Shown: piece after piece, positions 59,701-64,000 of the stretch
Layout: the number at the start of each line of letters is the position of its first letter
Position numbering within the stretch: the stretch's first letter is position 1
Origin: Gymnogyps californianus
Taxonomy: Eukaryota; Chordata; Aves; Accipitriformes; Cathartidae
Direction: 5' to 3'
Length of the DNA: 64,000 nt
NCBI RefSeq assembly: GCF_018139145.2
Contig: NC_059486.1
Span: 4,340,001 to 4,404,000, forward strand
Notes under the pieces: model-generated
Seen by the model: the letters and a program-made list of their open reading frames with translations, nothing else
Told to the model about the DNA's origin: nothing
Database searches by the model: none
Translations under genes and position numbers: made by a program

Positions 59701-62700
59701 GTGACCGACTCATCCACATACGCAGATCACCTGCAGGCCCAGCGAGAGATGCAGACTGTTCAAGCACCCTTGGAGCCACAACTGATTAGTGAGTCATGCA
59801 AAGACGTCATTGTGAATATATTTTTTGCACTTCTGCTTCATGAAATGCAAAAGCACACAAGAAAACCATGAGTTCAAACACCTGAATTGGGTCCAGGCCC
59901 CCATTTCTTCCAGTACCTCTGCACTTCTAGTTTCTGAAAGGATCAACTTCTCTCCTAATGACAAACAAAAGACTGGCTGCTCCAAGTCAGAGCAGAGGTC
60001 CACCTTGCCCAACACCCCCCAAGATACCAATCAACAACAGACACCTTTGGAAGAACATAAAGACAAGGCAAGGATATTACGACAGACCCCAGAATACTCC
60101 ATCATCTTCCAAGCCGTTTGTGATCTGGGGATTTCCTGAACTCAAAGGGGTGTCTGTGTATTTAAAAGACCTTCCATGAATTTATCCAATCATTTTGGAG
60201 CCTATGCAAATTTTAGCAACAACATCCTGGGGCAAAGATTTCACAACTTAGATAAGCTCCATGACAAAAAGACCTTATTTGTTCTGAGCCTCCTATCTTG
60301 CAATTTATTTGACTTTCTCTACCGCAAAACCTCATCAGACCAACCCTCGAAAAAGAAAGATGATCTGAGTTTTTTCAGTTATGATTTGAAACAAATAACC
60401 TTGCTTACAAGATCAGAGACCCAATGGTCCAAAGAATTTACTCTGATGGCCAACCCCTTTCCCCCCCCCCAAAATAATACAGAACATGTTCTCACAGGTT
60501 GAAGTAGAAAAGGAGGAAGCTGGGACTCGAGCTCCTCTGAGGCATCCTCATACATGTTGAACTAGACAGAGGACTAGCTATGCCTGAGGTGGTAGGTGCA
60601 AGATATCTTCCTCCTCTCTTTCTGTTTCAGGTTTCAGTGAGGGTGGTAGCCTGAATCTAGAGAGGCTGTTGAAATACTTCCTTGTGCAGTCTAAAGATCT
60701 CCAACACCATCCAACGTAAGCCAAGACAGTTGGCTACACATACTGTGAATGCAATTCTTTCCAGGACTTCTGTCCTACAGTTGAAAAAATAATCTCCTTT
60801 AGAAAGCATGTCCATGGCCTTAGCTTGCATCGCAGAGAGATTTGAGTTTTGGAGCCAGAAGTGTTTCCTAGAGATCCCGCTATGTTCAAAGCCCTAGCAG
60901 CTGCACCTGACAAACCATAGCCAGCTTGACAGCACTTCTCAGTCTCTCTCACCGTACTAAAAAAAAAAAAAAACACCTTTGTATTTTCTTCCTCAGGAAA
61001 ACAGCAGCCCATATTTTTTTCACAGTTTTGGAAGAAAAAAAAAATAAAGCGATCCTTCTTTGAAGCAGAGAAACTCACACTGTATTTGGGATCCTCTTTG
61101 AAGCTTCACCTTTTGTGTCTGTTAAAACCAAGTATTTTGATATGAAGAACTGGGGTGCCAGCCTCTCCCTTTCTTCCTTTATCCCTAAGTAATACTCATG
61201 GATTTCCTCCTCACACATTTTCATGTTTCTTTTGCCACTTCCATTTTACAAAGCTGAGAGAAGGTTTTGGACACAGCAAGGAAAGAAAACAAAACAAAAA
61301 TAGGAGAATAAGCGGAAATGCCAAAATGGAAAAATCTGACTTGGGAATTTTGTTTTATGAAATGGGAAACCATTTCACCTCCAGCCCAACCAAACTTCCA
61401 TTTTTTTCCTGCTAATGGACATACGAGGTGTGTTGCTTCTGACCCAAGATCCACCAACGCTAGCTACCTCGGCAGACTTGCAAACTGCAGTTCACGGATT
61501 TGGACCTGAGAGAACATTATGATAATCTAATTTGACCTCGTCTGTACTGCAGGCCATAGCACTTCCTCTTGTAATTCCTACAGCATGTGCATGCTTTCTG
61601 TCTGGACTAAAATGTATTTTTCAAAAAGCATCTATCCTAATTTAAAGGCCTTAAGTGGTGGCAAATCTAACACACACTTAGGCTTGTGGCCTGAGGGTTA
61701 CCTAGAAGATAACCTTCCCGCAAAACCCATTCAGCAGTCTGTACTCCCTTGTCCTCAGAAGCAGAAGATGATCTCTCCCTGAAGCTGAGATCCAAACTAG
61801 GCTTGCCACTGGATTCTCAAAGATTGACTAAAAATCACCCCTGGGAACCTGGTACCTTGATCTTGAGGAATCAAGACAGGATGACTTGGTGCTCCCTGCT
61901 CTCTCCTCTCTAGATCCTAAGTGTTCCCATGCCTCCCTGGGCAGGCAGGAGGAAAGAGGAGTGATTTTTCTCCTGCCAGATCCTAGAAAACTGTGGGTCC
62001 ACTCGGAAGAAGAGGGAACATAGACAAAGCCATTTCCTCAGAGGGTAAGTCCTCCAAGGAAATGCTTTAAAAGGGCATCCTTAACAATTCCTTTTCAGAC
62101 AGTCCCAATCCAACCCCAGAAGTAGTACTGGCCCAAATGGCTTAGAAACTATTTTTTCAGACAGGCTTTCCAAGATGAGGATAACACGACTGAAGCTTCA
62201 CCACCTCTCACTTAAAGATGCCATAAATCGAGGAGATGAAGACCACAGAGTCAGGTGCCAAGAGCACCTCTAAAGAAGGGACCCTAGGAGACCTCTGAAA
62301 GCAAGGAGGCCCCACAGTATCATAAACAAACACCAAAAGAGCCTGTGCATCAAAATCATGTTCTCCATGAGTCACATCTGAAATTGAAGGCAACAGGCTT
62401 TTCTTAGCCATAGAAACCACAGAGCAGCGCATTCAGGGCTGAGAACCCCAGAGCAGAGGCCACCGAGGCTCTCCTCTGAAACACGCTTTCCCGCTGATCC
62501 TGCACATCAGCCATATGGAGCTACCGACTGGAGAGAATTTCTCAGGAAACAGTTCTCCTGGCCTTCGGTGAATTATTTGAGGCTTAGCCTGGAAGGTGGT
62601 TACAGGCTAGGAATGATGCTTTATACAAGAACTCTGAGGAGTCTCTCCTCAGCTGAAATGGCGAGATGAGTCAGAAAACTGCCCCAAAAATGGAGAGTCA

Positions 62701-64000
62701 ATCTGACCAGCCCTGACCTCTCCCCATGGAAACTCCCCAGAGCCAAGAGGCCAGCTGCATCGGCCTAATGCAGATTTTGAGTGCCGGATGTTGTCCAGGA
62801 TGCTGGTTCTTTGGAAATGAATCGCACTGAGCTACGCAGAACTCTCCCTTCTGCCCAGTCCCAAGAAAACAATCTGACACAACCAGTTCTTGCCAGTCTC
62901 CTGACGTCAGGACACCTTTCAGCACATGACCATTAAACAAGAGGAACATAACAGCATAACAGCCCAAAAGAACTGTAAAGTACTTCTCAAACTAGAGCAA
63001 CCATACCTGCTTGTAAAGCGAGTGCTACATGACATGCTTCTGCTTCAAATTAACAGAGGTACAGTTAAGGTTAAAAGGGGATTACACCCAAGACATTTTG
63101 TTTTCCTATCAAACGCATCCATCAGCAGCGCAGAAGCACATGCAAGTCAAACTAACAACCTTCAGACTACACAGACACACAGACACCACCACCTTTAGTG
63201 GTGACACCTTCAGTGACACCATGTAAAAGCTCTTGGGGACACAACAGAGTTTGCTTATTTCTAATAGAAAACAAAACCACACAGAGCTAATGACTAGCAA
63301 ACATGGGGATATCTGACCACTTTTGCTATTGCCACTTTCTCTTACGATTGAACAGAAATACAAAGGAGCCCCACTTTGCAGTCACAATAGCGTCCCAGGA
63401 CATGCAGATTTGACTTCAGAAGGTGAACAAAGGTACTGAGCAAACACTTGTTCCAAACTTTCTGCCCAAAAGTTCCAATGATATGGCAAAACTGGTTACA
63501 AAACTCCCCTTCCTTTCACCAATTAATGTGCCTTAACATAACATCACCCTTTTGCAGGATCTTTCAGAAGAAAATTAATACCAAAGCCTTCATCCCTCAC
63601 ACTCTACAGTCCCCATGGTACTTTCCTCCACATCCATGATGCTATTATCAGCAACATCCTGGCCAGATTACCGCCCAGCAAACTGTGTTCTGCCCCCCTA
63701 GCTGGGCAGGACAGTCCCAACAGCTACAGAATCCAACACTTCCTGCCCCAAACAGCAAACCCATGCACAACACCACCAAACAACAGTGCAGCAGTCACAG
63801 TGCCCTGCCCCAGAGGTGCCCGCATTCAGCATTTGGGTACGATGATCCCCTTCAGTTCCTAATCCCATCAAAAATCTTGGGATCCTTCAGTCCAATACTA
63901 CTGAGATTGCTCCTGGGGATGCTCACAAGCTCCTGACACAGCTGAAGGGCCAAGACTGAGTCCCCTTCTAGCCTCCAATTCAATCCCAACTCACAATTTG
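53784..64000 (-). other. MSI1: MSI1 upstream intron(s) or 5' flank; no exons seen
   Basis: I searched by eye for RRM1 (MFIGGLSW, VMRDP), the linker and KIFVGGLSVN on the minus strand and did not find them. The stretch holds a short CCT repeat (about 54682-54703), the CpG-rich block at 56.6-57.0 kb and otherwise unremarkable sequence. If MSI1 is intact it continues beyond 64000. Confidence 0.5.
56560..57060. promoter_or_regulatory. CpG island of unassigned gene
   Basis: A CpG-dense block with a CCAAT motif (GCCGCCAATAGC near 56785). It could be an internal or alternative MSI1 promoter or the promoter of an unannotated transcript. I find no MSI1 first-exon coding sequence (METDAP) in it. Long open frames here are compositional. 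Confidence 0.5.

Noticed and set aside
57100..64000. Scattered 60-110 codon frames
   Set aside because: None shows a known domain, splice borders or coding bias. Treated as background.
1..64000. Prokaryote-type features (CRISPR arrays, operons, ribosome binding sites)
   Set aside because: The sequence is a vertebrate nuclear region. No spaced direct repeats or operon-like gene packing is present.

Overview
The window is vertebrate nuclear DNA, almost certainly avian. Coding sequence sits in short exons with GT-AG borders separated by large introns, promoters lie in CpG islands, and one exact solo LTR (TG...CA ends, 5-bp duplication) resembles an ERVL-type family I know from Neoaves. Gene order and orientation match the human 12q24.31 block PXN(-) / RNU4 pair(-) / SIRT4(+) / PLA2G1B(-) / MSI1(-). 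I cannot name the species from the sequence alone.

Layout. 1-11172 is intron 1 of paxillin (PXN, minus strand); only its first coding exon (MDDL plus one base, 11173-11185) is in the window, inside a CpG island of about 10.8-11.7 kb. A second CpG-rich block (16.1-17.1 kb) carries two tandem U4 snRNA genes on the minus strand, 448 bp apart. SIRT4 (plus strand, mitochondrial sirtuin) runs from a TATA-less promoter near 18.9 kb through coding exons at 21.6, 22.8 and 24.2 kb and encodes a complete 319-residue protein.

Between SIRT4 and PLA2G1B is a minus-strand multi-exon gene (34.8 to 26.6 kb) that I do not recognise and do not recall from the human interval. It has a coiled-coil-like N-terminal half, a basic middle and an acidic Ser/Pro-rich tail, and it ends at a stop followed closely by AATAAA. 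Its presumed CpG promoter (35.4-35.7 kb) lies just past the poly(A) site of PLA2G1B. Weaker plus-strand coding candidates lie in its introns. PLA2G1B (37.73-35.85 kb, minus, four exons, 147 residues) is complete with TATA box and poly(A) signal. Its stop codon runs directly into a perfect 22-unit trinucleotide repeat that makes up about half of the 3' UTR.

The right part is Musashi-1 (MSI1, minus strand): a long 3' UTR exon (about 40.1-42.4 kb), then eight coding exons from 43.4 to 53.8 kb covering the second half of RRM2 to the C-terminus. The RRM1 and first RRM2 exons were not found up to 64.0 kb, so the 5' end is probably beyond the window. A 587-bp solo LTR sits in an MSI1 intron at 45.98-46.56 kb, and a CpG-rich block lies at 56.6-57.0 kb. 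These are independent neighbours rather than one pathway: adhesion scaffold, spliceosomal RNA, mitochondrial NAD-dependent enzyme, pancreatic digestive lipase and neural RNA-binding protein.
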